64,000 nt of DNA, from the NCBI GenBank assembly GCA_965279095.1, contig CBDIHH010000007.1, positions 1,063,926 through 1,127,925 on the forward strand. The letters are read 5' to 3'. Made by a program: the position numbers and the translations under genes. Source of the DNA: CBDIHH01 sp965279095. GTDB lineage: Bacteria; Pseudomonadota; Alphaproteobacteria; Caulobacterales; Caulobacteraceae. A model generated the notes under the pieces. That model had not been told where the DNA came from. It saw nothing but the letters and a program-made list of their open reading frames with translations, and made no database searches. Shown here piece by piece: positions 41,328-50,291 of the stretch (positions within the stretch are counted from its first letter, which is position 1; the number at the start of each line of letters is the position of its first letter).

Positions 41328-43172
41328 TCAGTTCTCCCGCACAACCTTCAGCACCGCCGCTCCATAGCGATCCAGCTTGGCCTGGCCGACGCCGTTGGCC
41401 ATGGCCAGATCCGACAGGCCGCGGGGGCGCAGCAGGGCGATGTCCATCAGGGTGCGGTCGTTGAAGATCACATAGGGCGGCACCGCCTGCTCGGCCGCCT
41501 GCTCCCGCCGCCAGGCGCGCAGGGCCTCGAACAGGGGTCGCTGGGCCTCGCCGATGGCGGCGGCCGCCTCGCGGGTGCGTTTGCGGGGCCGGCCGGAGCG
41601 GGTCGAGTCGTCGTGCGCCTCGGGTTGCCGCGCCAGCATCACCCGCTGCTCGCCGCGGTAGACCGCCTTGACGCCCGCGGCGTCGCCGAGGCCGACCAGG
41701 GGTCTGCCATCGTTCGGATCCTCCCGCAGAAGCCCCTCGAACAGCAGCTGGTCGATCAGCTCGCGCCAGCCGGCGGGGCTGAACTCCTTGCCGATGCCGA
41801 AGGTGCTCATGGCCGTCTCCGACGGCTGCGGATCCTTGGTCTTGCCGAGCAGGTGATCGACGATGCGCACCCGGCCGAAGCGGCCCCCCATGCGGTGCAC
41901 GGCGGCCAGGGCCTTCTGCGCGGCGACGGTGGCGTCCACCGCCTCGGGCGGGTCCAGGCACAGGTCGCAGACCCCGCAGGGCTCCACGTCGGTCTCGCCG
42001 AAGTAGCGGCGCACCGCGGCGGGGCGGCAGCCGGCGCCGCCGAGCATGGAATAGAACTGGCGCGCCTTGCGCACCTGCACCTGCTTGACCTCGTCGGAGA
42101 CCTCGCGCTGGTCGATGCGGCGCAGGGCCCAGGCGATGTCCGACGCGCCGTAGAGGGTGATCCCCTCGGCCGGCTCGCCGTCGCGGCCCGCCCGGCCGAC
42201 CTCTTGCCAGTAGGCCTCGATGGAGGCCGGGGGGTCGGCGTGGATGACATAGCGGACGTCCGGCTTGTCCACGCCCATGCCAAAGGCGATCGTGGCCACC
42301 ATGACCGCCTCCTCGGCGGCCAGGAAATGGGTCAGCCGCTGCTCGCGCAGGCCCTTGTCGAGGCCGGCGTGGTAGGCCAGCGCCGGCACCCCCTCGGCGA
42401 CCAGCTGCTCGGCCAGCTTGTCGCAGCCGTCCCGGGAGCCGGCGTAAACCACCCCGGAGCGCCCCCGCCGGGCCTTGACCAGCTCCACCACCCGGCCGTG
42501 CCCTCGGCCGCCGGTCTTGCGCTCGGCCTTCAGCTGCAGCTCCGGGCGCGCGAACGAGGCGACGAACTCGCGGGCGTCGTTCAGCCTCAGCTCGGTGCGG
42601 ATGTCCTGCCGGGTCCGGGCGTCGGCGGTGGCGGTCACCGCCAGGCGCGGGGCCGAGGGGAAGACGTCGGCCAGCCGACCCAGGGTGCGGTATTCGGGGC
42701 GGAAGTCATGGCCCCACTGGCTGACGCAGTGGGCCTCGTCGATGGCCACCAGGGCGATCTTGTGGCGCGACAGCCGCTCCAGCATGCCCCCCTGCATGAG
42801 CCCCTCGGGCGACAGGTAGAGCAGGTCCAGCTGACCCGCGTCGAGCCGCCGCCAGACGTCGGAACGCTCGTCCAGCGAGATGTTCGAATCCAGTCGCGCC
42901 GCCGACACCCCCGACTGCTGCAGCGCCGCCACCTGGTCGGTCATCAGGGCGATCAGGGGCGAGACCACCAGGGTCAGGCCCTCGAGCATCAGGGCGGGGA
43001 TCTGGTAGCAGACGCTCTTGCCGCCGCCGGTGGGCAGCACGGCCATGGCGCTGCGCCCGGCCAGCACCTCGGCGATGACGTCCGCCTGCAGGCCGCGGAA
43101 ATCGGCATGGCCGAACACCCGGTGCAGCAGGGCCCGGGCCTCGGCCAGGGGGGGGAACGATTCGTGGATCAC
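41328..43172 (-). CDS. recQ: ATP-dependent DNA helicase RecQ
   Basis: A 614-aa 3'-5' helicase that works in recombination and repair of stalled forks. Helicase motifs include Walker A LPTGGGKSVCYQIPA, the DEAH box AIDEAHCVSQWGHDFR, TATADARTRQDI and the motif VI QEVGRAGRDGEP. The RQC zinc site is in EPCGVCDLC, and a C-terminal HRDC domain (about 530-612) ends RYGAAVLKVVREN. Length and order are normal. Stands alone. Confidence 0.96.
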   Translation of the reverse strand: MIHESFPPLAEARALLHRVFGHADFRGLQADVIAEVLAGRSAMAVLPTGGGKSVCYQIPALMLEGLTLVVSPLIALMTDQVAALQQSGVSAARLDSNISLDERSDVWRRLDAGQLDLLYLSPEGLMQGGMLERLSRHKIALVAIDEAHCVSQWGHDFRPEYRTLGRLADVFPSAPRLAVTATADARTRQDIRTELRLNDAREFVASFARPELQLKAERKTGGRGHGRVVELVKARRGRSGVVYAGSRDGCDKLAEQLVAEGVPALAYHAGLDKGLREQRLTHFLAAEEAVMVATIAFGMGVDKPDVRYVIHADPPASIEAYWQEVGRAGRDGEPAEGITLYGASDIAWALRRIDQREVSDEVKQVQVRKARQFYSMLGGAGCRPAAVRRYFGETDVEPCGVCDLCLDPPEAVDATVAAQKALAAVHRMGGRFGRVRIVDHLLGKTKDPQPSETAMSTFGIGKEFSPAGWRELIDQLLFEGLLREDPNDGRPLVGLGDAAGVKAVYRGEQRVMLARQPEAHDDSTRSGRPRKRTREAAAAIGEAQRPLFEALRAWRREQAAEQAVPPYVIFNDRTLMDIALLRPRGLSDLAMANGVGQAKLDRYGAAVLKVVREN

Positions 43173-43266
43173 ACCCCAGATATGCGCGACTGGCGCGGCC
43201 GAGGCGAGGGCTTAACCCGCCGCCGCGACGCTTCTCATCGCCGCGCCCCCGTGCGACCACTGGCCG

Positions 43267-44037
43267 ATGACGACCGATCCCGACCCGTCCGCGGCCGCCC
43301 CCGCCTCCACGGTCATGCTCCTGCGCGACGGGGCGACGGGGGTCGAGGTCTTCATGGTCACCCGGCGCGCGGACAGCCGTTTCATGGGCGGCGCCCTGGT
43401 CTTCCCCGGGGGCAAGGTCGACCCGGCGGACCTCGAGGCCGCCCCGGCCTGGCCCGGCCTGGCCGACGCCGCCTACCGTTTGGCCGCGATCCGCGAGTTG
43501 TTCGAGGAAACCGGCTTCCTGCTCGCCGCCGAGCGGGGCGAACGATCGCCGGTGGCCGGGGAGCGGGTGCTGACGCTCATCGACCGCTGGCGCCGGCCGG
43601 TCCACGACGGGGCCGTCAGCCTGGAGCGCATGCTGGCCGAGGCGAGGTTGGACCCGCAGCTGGACCGCCTGGTTCCCTTCGCCCGCTGGATCACGCCGGA
43701 GGGCATGCGCATCCGCTTCGACACCCGCTTCTATGCGGCCGAAGCCCCCGCCGGCCAGCTCGGCGTCCATGACGGGACAGAGCTGGTGGACTCCCGCTGG
43801 GTCACCCCTGGCCAGGCCCTGGCCGAGGCGGACGACGGGCGCGTGCTCCTGGCCTTCCCCACCCGGCTCAACCTCATGCTCGTGACCGCCGCCGCCAGCG
43901 TCGAGACCGCGCTGGCCCTGCTGGCGGCGCGGTCGGTGGCCCCCATCGTGCCGGAGGTCGTCGACAGCCCTGGCGGCCGCCGCGTGCGCATCCCCCTGTC
44001 CGCGGGCTATCCGCTCAGCGAGATGGGCGCCGCCTAG
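43267..44037 (+). CDS. NUDIX hydrolase
   Basis: A 256-aa pyrophosphatase-like enzyme. GGALVFPGGKVDPADLE (residues 41-57) and AIRELFEETGFLL (74-86) form a NUDIX box, but with a longer insertion between the Gly pair and the REUxEE helix than in the minimal box, as in NUDT19-like or CoA-diphosphatase-like proteins. Substrate unknown; nucleoside diphosphate derivatives or CoA are possible. Divergent from recQ. Confidence 0.85.
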   Translation: MTTDPDPSAAAPASTVMLLRDGATGVEVFMVTRRADSRFMGGALVFPGGKVDPADLEAAPAWPGLADAAYRLAAIRELFEETGFLLAAERGERSPVAGERVLTLIDRWRRPVHDGAVSLERMLAEARLDPQLDRLVPFARWITPEGMRIRFDTRFYAAEAPAGQLGVHDGTELVDSRWVTPGQALAEADDGRVLLAFPTRLNLMLVTAAASVETALALLAARSVAPIVPEVVDSPGGRRVRIPLSAGYPLSEMGAA

Positions 44038-44040
44038 CGG

Positions 44041-44155
44041 ACGGTCCCGGCCTGTTCACGTTTGTTCACGGACGCGGCATCCAATTGTTAAGTTCGCGCG
44101 TAGTGGCAATGTCGGCGACCGGACATCCGGACGCCCCTCACGCCAGGATCGCCTC
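44041..44155 (+). promoter_or_regulatory. Upstream region of the fasciclin gene, with two TGTTCACG repeats
   Basis: Two copies of TGTTCACG at 44053-44060 and 44063-44070, ten bases apart, one helical turn. Such phasing suits an activator or repressor site. An AATTGTTAAG at 44083 is a possible promoter part. Confidence 0.35.
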
Positions 44156-44776
44156 ATGACCGCCTTCAAACTGCAACGCTTCGCCGGCGTCGCCGCCGCC
44201 GCCCTCGCCGTCGTCTCCATCGCCGCCTGCTCGCCCAAGAAGGAAGAGCCCGTGGCCGCCGCCGAGGCGCCGCCCGCCGCCATGCCCGCGGAACAGACCG
44301 TCACGGTCGGCGGCGCGCCCATGTCGCCGTCCAAGACCATCGTCGAGAACGCCTCCGCCTCGGCCGATCACACCACCCTGGTCGCCGCGGTGAAGGCCGC
44401 CGGCCTGGTGGAAACCCTCTCCGGCCCCGGTCCCTTCACCGTGTTCGCGCCGACGAACGAGGCCTTCGCCAAACTGCCGGCCGGCACGGTCGACACTCTG
44501 CTGAAGCCGGAAAGCAAGGACGCGCTGACCAAGGTGCTGACCTACCATGTGGTGTCGGGCAAGATGAGCGCGGCCGACCTCATGGCCGCCATCGACGCGG
44601 GCGGCGGCAAGGCCATGCTCAAGACCGTGCAGGGCGAGGAGCTGACCGCCGCCAAGGCCGGCGCCGGCATCGATCTCACCGACGCCAAGGGCGGCAAGTC
44701 GATGGTGACCATCGCCGACGTCAACCAGTCCAACGGCGTGGTGCACGTGGTCGATACGGTGCTGATGCCCAAATAG
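44156..44776 (+). CDS. Fasciclin-domain lipoprotein
   Basis: A 206-aa exported lipoprotein. The lipobox is VSIAAC, with Cys25 as the lipid site. After a short Pro/Ala/Glu spacer, residues about 65-205 form one FAS1 domain (NASASADHTTLVAAVKAAGLVETLSG, FTVFAPTNEAFAKLP, LTYHVVSGK, IADVNQSNGVVHVVDTVL). FAS1 domains mediate adhesion or bind small molecules, so it may be part of the outer surface. It stands alone. Confidence 0.9.
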   Translation: MTAFKLQRFAGVAAAALAVVSIAACSPKKEEPVAAAEAPPAAMPAEQTVTVGGAPMSPSKTIVENASASADHTTLVAAVKAAGLVETLSGPGPFTVFAPTNEAFAKLPAGTVDTLLKPESKDALTKVLTYHVVSGKMSAADLMAAIDAGGGKAMLKTVQGEELTAAKAGAGIDLTDAKGGKSMVTIADVNQSNGVVHVVDTVLMPK

Positions 44777-44865
44777 CCTGGGCGCGGTGTTGGCCGCCGG
44801 GCGCGCAAATATCCGTTGCGCGTCCGGCGGCGATCCACGATCTGAGGGGGTGTCCCGGAGCTCCC

Positions 44866-45711
44866 ATGGCCGACTTCAAGAGCACGTCCCAATACATCGC
44901 CACGCGCGACCTGGAGGTCGCCGTCAACGCCGCCGTCCGGCTGCAGCGGCCGCTGCTGGTCAAGGGCGAGCCGGGCACGGGCAAGACCATTCTGGCCCAC
45001 GAGGTGGCAGAGGCTTTGGGCCTGCCGCTGATTGAATGGCACATCAAGTCCACGACGCGGGCCCAGCAGGGGCTTTATGAGTATGACGCCGTCTCGCGCC
45101 TGCGCGACGGCCAGCTCGGCGACGAGCGGGTCCACGACATCGGAAACTACATCGTCCGCGGCAAGCTGTGGGAGGCCTTCGCGGCCGACCACCCGACGGT
45201 GGTGCTGATCGACGAGATCGACAAGGCCGACATCGAGTTCCCCAACGACCTGCTGCTCGAACTCGATCGCATGCAGTTCTTTGTCTACGAGACGCGCGAG
45301 ACGGTGGTGGCGCGCCACCGGCCGGTGATCATCATCACCTCCAACAACGAGAAGGAGCTGCCCGACGCCTTCCTGCGCCGCTGTTTCTTCCACTACATCC
45401 GCTTCCCCGACCGCGAGACCATGGAGCGGATCGTCCAGGCCCACTACCCCGACATCAAAGGTGATCTGGCCCGCGAGGCGCTCAACGTCTTCTTCGCCAT
45501 CCGCGAGGCGCCGGGCCTGAAGAAGAAGCCCGCCACCTCGGAGCTGATCGACTGGCTGAAGCTGCTGATGATCGAGGACCTGCCGGCCTCGGCCCTGCGC
45601 TCCAGCGACCCCCATCTGGTGATCCCGCCCCTGCACGGCGCCCTGCTGAAGAACGAGCAGGACGTGCACCTGTTCGAGCGCATCGCCTTCCTGTCCCGGC
45701 GCGGACAATAG
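44866..45711 (+). CDS. MoxR-family AAA+ ATPase
   Basis: A 281-aa ATPase with Walker A LLVKGEPGTGKTILAHEV and Walker B VVLIDEIDKADIEFPNDLLLELDRMQF, then sensor segment IIITSNNEKELPDAFLRRCFFHYIRFPD. MoxR proteins act as chaperones that activate metalloenzymes or complexes with a VWA partner. A VWA/CoxE-like gene follows, separated only by a palindromic repeat, so the pair is a functional unit. Confidence 0.93.
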   Translation: MADFKSTSQYIATRDLEVAVNAAVRLQRPLLVKGEPGTGKTILAHEVAEALGLPLIEWHIKSTTRAQQGLYEYDAVSRLRDGQLGDERVHDIGNYIVRGKLWEAFAADHPTVVLIDEIDKADIEFPNDLLLELDRMQFFVYETRETVVARHRPVIIITSNNEKELPDAFLRRCFFHYIRFPDRETMERIVQAHYPDIKGDLAREALNVFFAIREAPGLKKKPATSELIDWLKLLMIEDLPASALRSSDPHLVIPPLHGALLKNEQDVHLFERIAFLSRRGQ

Positions 45712-45733
45712 GGTGGAAGGGCGTGTTGGAGAC

Positions 45734-45850
45734 GGTCCTCATCCTGAGGTGCGAGCGCAGCGAGCCTCGAAGGACGCACCACGCCGCGCGGGTCGGGTCT
45801 GCGTCCTTCGAGGCTCGCCGCTTCGCGGCTCGCACCTCAGGATGAGGACC
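45734..45850. repeat. Large inverted repeat (family B) between moxR and the VWA gene
   Basis: Two arms of about 45-50 bp. The outer 23 bp at 45734-45756 (starting GGTCCTCATCCTGAGG) are matched exactly by the inverse at the right end (45828-45850), and the inner parts (GCGAGCCTCGAAGGACGCA) also match exactly. The family, with TCATCCTGAGG and CTCGAAGGACG, is widespread in alphaproteobacteria. Confidence 0.85.
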
Positions 45851-45907
45851 GGAGGAGTGGCGGCCCACCGTAGACTTCAACCAACGGCTTCCGACGCGAG
45901 GGGCTAG

Positions 45908-47077
45908 ATGTTCGCCGACTTCATCACCGGCCTGCGGCGGGCGGGGGCGCCCGTCTCGGTCACCGAGCACCTGGCGCTGATCGGGGCGATGAAGGCCGGG
46001 GTGGCCGGCTACAGCACCGAGGACTTCTACTATTTGGCCCGCGCCACCCTGATCAAGGACGAGCGCTACTTCGACCGCTTCGACCAGCAGTTCGCCCTCT
46101 ACTTCAAGGCGCTGGAGCCGCCCGAGGGCGCCCCCGAGGGCGACATCCCCGACGACTGGCTGAAGGCCCTGGCGGAGCGGCTGCTGACTCCCGAGGAGAT
46201 GGCGAAGATCGAGGCGCTCGGCGGGCTGGACGCCCTGATGGACACCCTGCGCCAGCGGCTGGCCGAGCAGGAAGGCCGCCACCAGGGCGGCTCCAAATGG
46301 ATCGGCACGGGGGGAAGCTCGCCCTTCGGCAACAGCGGCTACAATCCGCAAGGGGTGCGCATCGGCGGGGAGAGCCGCCACCGGCGCGCCGCCAAGGTGT
46401 GGGAGCAGCGCCAGTACAAGGACCTCGACGACGACGTCGCCCTCAACACCCGGGGCCTGAAGCTGGCCCTGCGCAAGCTGCGCCGGTTCGCGCGCCAGGG
46501 GGCGGCGACCCAGCTGGACCTGGACGGCACCGTGCGGGCCACGGCCAACAACGCCGGCCTGCTGGACCTGAAGCTGACGCCCGAGCGTCGCAACGCCGTG
46601 AAGGTGCTGCTGCTCCTCGACGTCGGCGGCTCCATGGACGACCACGTCAAGGCCACGTCGGAGCTGTTCTCGGCGGCCCGCAGCGAGTTCAAGCACCTGG
46701 AGGCCTACTATTTCCACAACTGCGTCTACGACCAGCTGTGGCGCAGCAACGGCGCCGGGGGGCGCGTGCCCACCCTGGAGGTGTTGCGCACCTACGGCCC
46801 CGACTACCGCCTGATCTTCGTCGGCGACGCCAGCATGGGGCCGTGGGAAATCGACCGTCCCGGCGGGGCGGTGGACTTCTGGAACGCCGAACCCGGCGCC
46901 GTCTGGCTCCAGCGCCTCGTCGGCCACTACCGCCGCGCCGCCTGGCTCAACCCGACTCCGCGCCAGCAGTGGGGATATGTGCAGAGCATCGAGACCATCA
47001 GCGCCCTGCTGGGCGGCCGGATGTTCCCGCTGACCCTGGCCGGGCTGGACGGGATGATCAGCGAGCTGAAGCGTTAG
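45908..47077 (+). CDS. VWA-domain protein, CoxE-like
   Basis: A 389-aa protein. The last 190 residues form a von Willebrand A domain: VLLLLDVGGSMDDHVKATSELF holds the DxGxS metal site, HLEAYYFHNCVYDQLW and RLIFVGDASMGPWEI follow. The N-terminal part is helical. CoxE-like proteins work with MoxR ATPases in metal cofactor insertion or complex assembly; the client here is unknown. Confidence 0.9.
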   Translation: MFADFITGLRRAGAPVSVTEHLALIGAMKAGVAGYSTEDFYYLARATLIKDERYFDRFDQQFALYFKALEPPEGAPEGDIPDDWLKALAERLLTPEEMAKIEALGGLDALMDTLRQRLAEQEGRHQGGSKWIGTGGSSPFGNSGYNPQGVRIGGESRHRRAAKVWEQRQYKDLDDDVALNTRGLKLALRKLRRFARQGAATQLDLDGTVRATANNAGLLDLKLTPERRNAVKVLLLLDVGGSMDDHVKATSELFSAARSEFKHLEAYYFHNCVYDQLWRSNGAGGRVPTLEVLRTYGPDYRLIFVGDASMGPWEIDRPGGAVDFWNAEPGAVWLQRLVGHYRRAAWLNPTPRQQWGYVQSIETISALLGGRMFPLTLAGLDGMISELKR

Positions 47078-47089
47078 GCTAGCGCGTCC

Positions 47090-48613
47090 CTAGCCCGCCA
47101 TGAAGGGGGCAGCGGCCCCGGCCCCTTCCGCCCCCGCTCGTCGGTACATCAGCGCCTCGGCCACGTGGATCCGGCGCAGGGCCTCTGCGCCCTCGAGGTC
47201 AGCGATGGTGCGGGCCAGGCGCAGGGTGCGGGTCCATCCGCGGGCGGTCAGGCCCCCGGCCTCGGCCGCGCGGGTGAGCAGGGCGCGGGCGGGGCCGTCC
47301 AGGGCGGCGATGGACTCCAGGGCAGACCCCTCGATGCGGGCGTTGAGGGTTCCGCGCCCGGCCTGCAGGTCGCGCGCCACCGCCACCCGGGCGGCCGCCT
47401 CGGCGGTGCCCTCCGCCGGGGGCGGCAGGGCGAGGTCGGCGGCGGTGACCGGCGGCACCTCGATCTGCAGGTCGATGCGATCCATCAGCGGGCCCGACAC
47501 CTTGCCCTGGTAGTCCTTCTGGCAGCGCGGGCCCCGCCCGCAGGCGCCGCGGCCGAGGCCCCCGTGGCCGCAGCGACAGGGGTTCATGGCCGCCACCAGC
47601 TGCACCCGCGCCGGATAGCGGATGTGGTGGTTCGCCCGCGCCACCACCACGTCGCCGGTCTCCAGCGGCTGGCGCAGGCTGTCGAGCGACTGGCGGCTGA
47701 ATTCCGGCAGCTCGTCCAGGAACAGCACGCCGTTGTGGGCCAGGGACACCTCGCCCGGCTTGGCCTTGATCCCCCCGCCGGTCAGGGCCGCCATGCTGGC
47801 GGAATGATGGGGCGCCCGGTAGGGGCGCGACCGGGTCAGGGCCCCCTTGGCGATCAGCCCCGCCATGGAATGGATCATCGAGGTCTCGAGCAGTTCCGCC
47901 GAGGTCAGCGGCGGCAGCAGGCCAGGCAGGCGCTGGGCCAGCATCGACTTGCCCGAGCCAGGCGGGCCGACGAAGGCGATGTTGTGGCCCCCCGCCGCGG
48001 CGATCTCCAGGGCGCGCTTGGCCCCCTCCTGGCCCTTGACGTCGCGCAGGTCGGGGAAGACGTCGCCGTCCAGCATCGGTCCGGGCTTGGGCGGGGTCAT
48101 CACCTGGGTCCCACGGAAGTGATTGACCACGGCGATGAGGGACCGCGGCGCCAGCACCGGCGTCTCTCCGGCCCAGGCCGCCTCGGGGCCGTTCGCCTCC
48201 GGGCAGATCAGCCCCAGCCCCATGCCCCCGGCCGCCACGGCGGCGGGCAGCACCCCCGACACCGACGCGATCTGGCCGTCGAGGCCAAGCTCGCCCACCG
48301 CCATCCAGCCGTTCAGGCTGTCGTTGGGGATCACCCCCATGGCGGCCATCATGCCCAGGGCGATGGGCAGGTCGTAGTGGCTGCCCTCCTTGGGCAGGTC
48401 GGCGGGGGCGAGGTTCACGACGATGCGCTGGAAGGGCAGGGCGAGGCCCAGACCGGCGAAGGCCGAGCGCACGCGCTCGCGGCTCTCGGCCACGGCCTTG
48501 TCGCCTAGGCCGACGACGGCGAAGTAGGTGGGCGTGCCGCCGATCTGGGTCTCGACCTCGACCCGGCGCGCGTCGACCCCCTCGAACGCCACCGTGACCA
48601 CCCGCGAGACCAT
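47090..48613 (-). CDS. comM: YifB/ComM family Mg-chelatase-like AAA+ ATPase
   Basis: A 507-aa protein. The N-terminal part with GLGDKAVAESRERVRSAF is a Lon-protease-like fold; the AAA+ core carries Walker A GPPGSGKSMLAQRLPGLLPPL, Walker B VLFLDELPEFSRQSLDSLRQP and the sensor AMNPCRCGHGG. ComM is a branch-migration helicase used in natural transformation. MVSRVVTVAFEG is the usual start. A LexA box and a perfect DnaA box lie upstream (48642-48694). Confidence 0.92.
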   Translation of the reverse strand: MVSRVVTVAFEGVDARRVEVETQIGGTPTYFAVVGLGDKAVAESRERVRSAFAGLGLALPFQRIVVNLAPADLPKEGSHYDLPIALGMMAAMGVIPNDSLNGWMAVGELGLDGQIASVSGVLPAAVAAGGMGLGLICPEANGPEAAWAGETPVLAPRSLIAVVNHFRGTQVMTPPKPGPMLDGDVFPDLRDVKGQEGAKRALEIAAAGGHNIAFVGPPGSGKSMLAQRLPGLLPPLTSAELLETSMIHSMAGLIAKGALTRSRPYRAPHHSASMAALTGGGIKAKPGEVSLAHNGVLFLDELPEFSRQSLDSLRQPLETGDVVVARANHHIRYPARVQLVAAMNPCRCGHGGLGRGACGRGPRCQKDYQGKVSGPLMDRIDLQIEVPPVTAADLALPPPAEGTAEAAARVAVARDLQAGRGTLNARIEGSALESIAALDGPARALLTRAAEAGGLTARGWTRTLRLARTIADLEGAEALRRIHVAEALMYRRAGAEGAGAAAPFMAG

Positions 48614-48641
48614 CGCGACATCCCCGTTCGACAACCGGCAG

Positions 48642-48650
48642 TTATCCACA
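48642..48650 (+). promoter_or_regulatory. Consensus DnaA box
   Basis: TTATCCACA, an exact match to the DnaA-binding consensus, 29 bases upstream of the comM start. Single copy, so binding would regulate transcription and not mark an origin. Confidence 0.5.
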
Positions 48651-48679
48651 AGCCGATCACAACCGCCGGCTCGGATCAA

Positions 48680-48694
48680 GAACAAAAATAGAAC
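48680..48694. promoter_or_regulatory. LexA (SOS) box before comM
   Basis: GAAC-aaaaata-GAAC, an exact match to the alphaproteobacterial LexA operator GAAC-N7-GAAC. It lies 67-81 bases upstream of the comM start and 190 bases before the divergent MFS gene. DNA-damage control of comM is inferred. Confidence 0.75.
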
Positions 48695-48884
48695 TATTCA
48701 GGAAGATGAACGGTCTTGCGTCGATTGGGCGACATTTGGCAAACCGCAAGGGATTCAGAGGGCTGCGGCGATTTCCTCGCTGGCCGGGCAAAAGAGGCGA
48801 GCGGTCGGCGGAGCGCCGGTCCAGGCTGGCGGCGTCCGGCCGCGCCTGCGAGGATGCGCGCGGACGCCGGACAGGGGACGAGGC

Positions 48885-50291
48885 ATGGGCCAGGGTGCGG
48901 CGGCGAACGGGTGGCGCGATATCCTCGCGGAGGGCCGCTGGCCGCAGTTCGCCCTGGTCTGCCTGGGCGCCTGGCTCAACGCCGCGGACGCCCTGGTCAC
49001 CGCCACCATCATGCCCAGCGTGGGGGCGGAGCTGGGGGGCTACGCCTATTTCGGCTGGGCGGTGGCGGGCTTCTACACCGGCAGCATCCTCGCGGGCGCC
49101 ACCGCCGGGCGGGTGTCCGAGGTGATGGGGCTGCGGCCGGGGGCCTGCGCGGCGGGGGCCGTCTATGCCGCGGGCTGCCTGCTCAGCGCCGCGGCCCCGA
49201 ACATCCTCGTCTTCCTGCTGGGGCGGCTGCTGCAGGGCCTGGGCGCGGGCTGGATCTCCGGCTTCTGCTTCGTGATGATCGGCATGATCTTTCCCCAGCG
49301 CCATGTGGTGCGGGTGTTCGCGGCGATCTCGGCGGTGTGGGGCGCCGCCACCCTCGGCGGACCCCTGGTGGGGGGGCTGTTCGCCGAGGCCGGCGCCTGG
49401 CGCGGCACCTTCTGGATGTTCGCGGTCCAGGCGGCTGCGTTCAGCCTGGCCGCCGCGGTGCTGCTGCCGCGGGGCGGCAAGGTCCCCGACGCCCCGGGGG
49501 CGCCCTACCTGCAGGTGATGGTCCTGACCGCCGCGGTCGCCGCCCTGGCGGTGGCGGGGCTGGTCCCGACCTTCGCCGCCGCCGCCGGGCTCGGCGCCCT
49601 CGGCCTGGCGCTGCTGTGGCTGGCGCTGCGCATCGACGGCCGCGCGCGCGTGCAGCTGCTGCCCCGACAGGCCGGCGACCCGCGCACCCTGACCGGGGCT
49701 GGCTACGCCGCCATCTTCGCCCTCTCGGCCGGCGCCATCGGCTTCACCACCTACGGCCCCGCCATCCTGCAGATCCTGCGCGGCCTCAGCCCCCTGGAGG
49801 CCGGCTATGTGGTGGCGGTCGAGGCCCTGGGCTGGTCCATCGCCGCCCTGGCGGTGTCCAACCTCGGCAAGCGGCGGGGCGGGCTGTTCATCCGCCTCGG
49901 CGCGGCCTGCATCGTCCTGGCCGTGCTCGCCTTCGCCCTGGGGCTGCGCACCGGGCCCCTGTGGCTGATCGTCGGCACGGGCTTGGTGTGCGGCCTGGGC
50001 TTCGGCATGTCCTGGGGCTTCATCAGCGAGCGCATCCTGCATGTGCTCAGCGACGACGAGAGGGCCATCGGCTCATCGGCCATCGGGGCCCTGTTCGCCG
50101 CCGGCACCGCCGCGGGGGCGGCCCTGGCCGGGGTCGCCGCCAACCTGTCCGGCCTGTCGCAGGGGCCGACCCGCGCCGCGGCGGAGGCGGCCAGCGTCTG
50201 GGTGTTCGCGGCGGGGCTGCCGGTGGCGGCCCTGGGGGCCTGGGCCGCCTGGCGGATCGGGTCGAGCCGCTACGCTAGCGCCCCGCCCTGA
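48885..50291 (+). CDS. MFS transporter (DHA-type efflux)
   Basis: A 468-aa inner-membrane transporter with about 12-14 helices. The first helix is FALVCLGAWLNAADALVTATIMPSV; LLGRLLQGLGAGWISGF and FWMFAVQAAAF follow in MFS order. The first signature loop (FYTGSILAGATAGRVSEV) resembles drug:H+ antiporters. The substrate is unknown. ATG 48885 follows a GGGGACGAGG; the open frame further upstream looks non-coding. Its end overlaps convergent gshB by 17 bases. Confidence 0.85.
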   Translation: MGQGAAANGWRDILAEGRWPQFALVCLGAWLNAADALVTATIMPSVGAELGGYAYFGWAVAGFYTGSILAGATAGRVSEVMGLRPGACAAGAVYAAGCLLSAAAPNILVFLLGRLLQGLGAGWISGFCFVMIGMIFPQRHVVRVFAAISAVWGAATLGGPLVGGLFAEAGAWRGTFWMFAVQAAAFSLAAAVLLPRGGKVPDAPGAPYLQVMVLTAAVAALAVAGLVPTFAAAAGLGALGLALLWLALRIDGRARVQLLPRQAGDPRTLTGAGYAAIFALSAGAIGFTTYGPAILQILRGLSPLEAGYVVAVEALGWSIAALAVSNLGKRRGGLFIRLGAACIVLAVLAFALGLRTGPLWLIVGTGLVCGLGFGMSWGFISERILHVLSDDERAIGSSAIGALFAAGTAAGAALAGVAANLSGLSQGPTRAAAEAASVWVFAAGLPVAALGAWAAWRIGSSRYASAPP

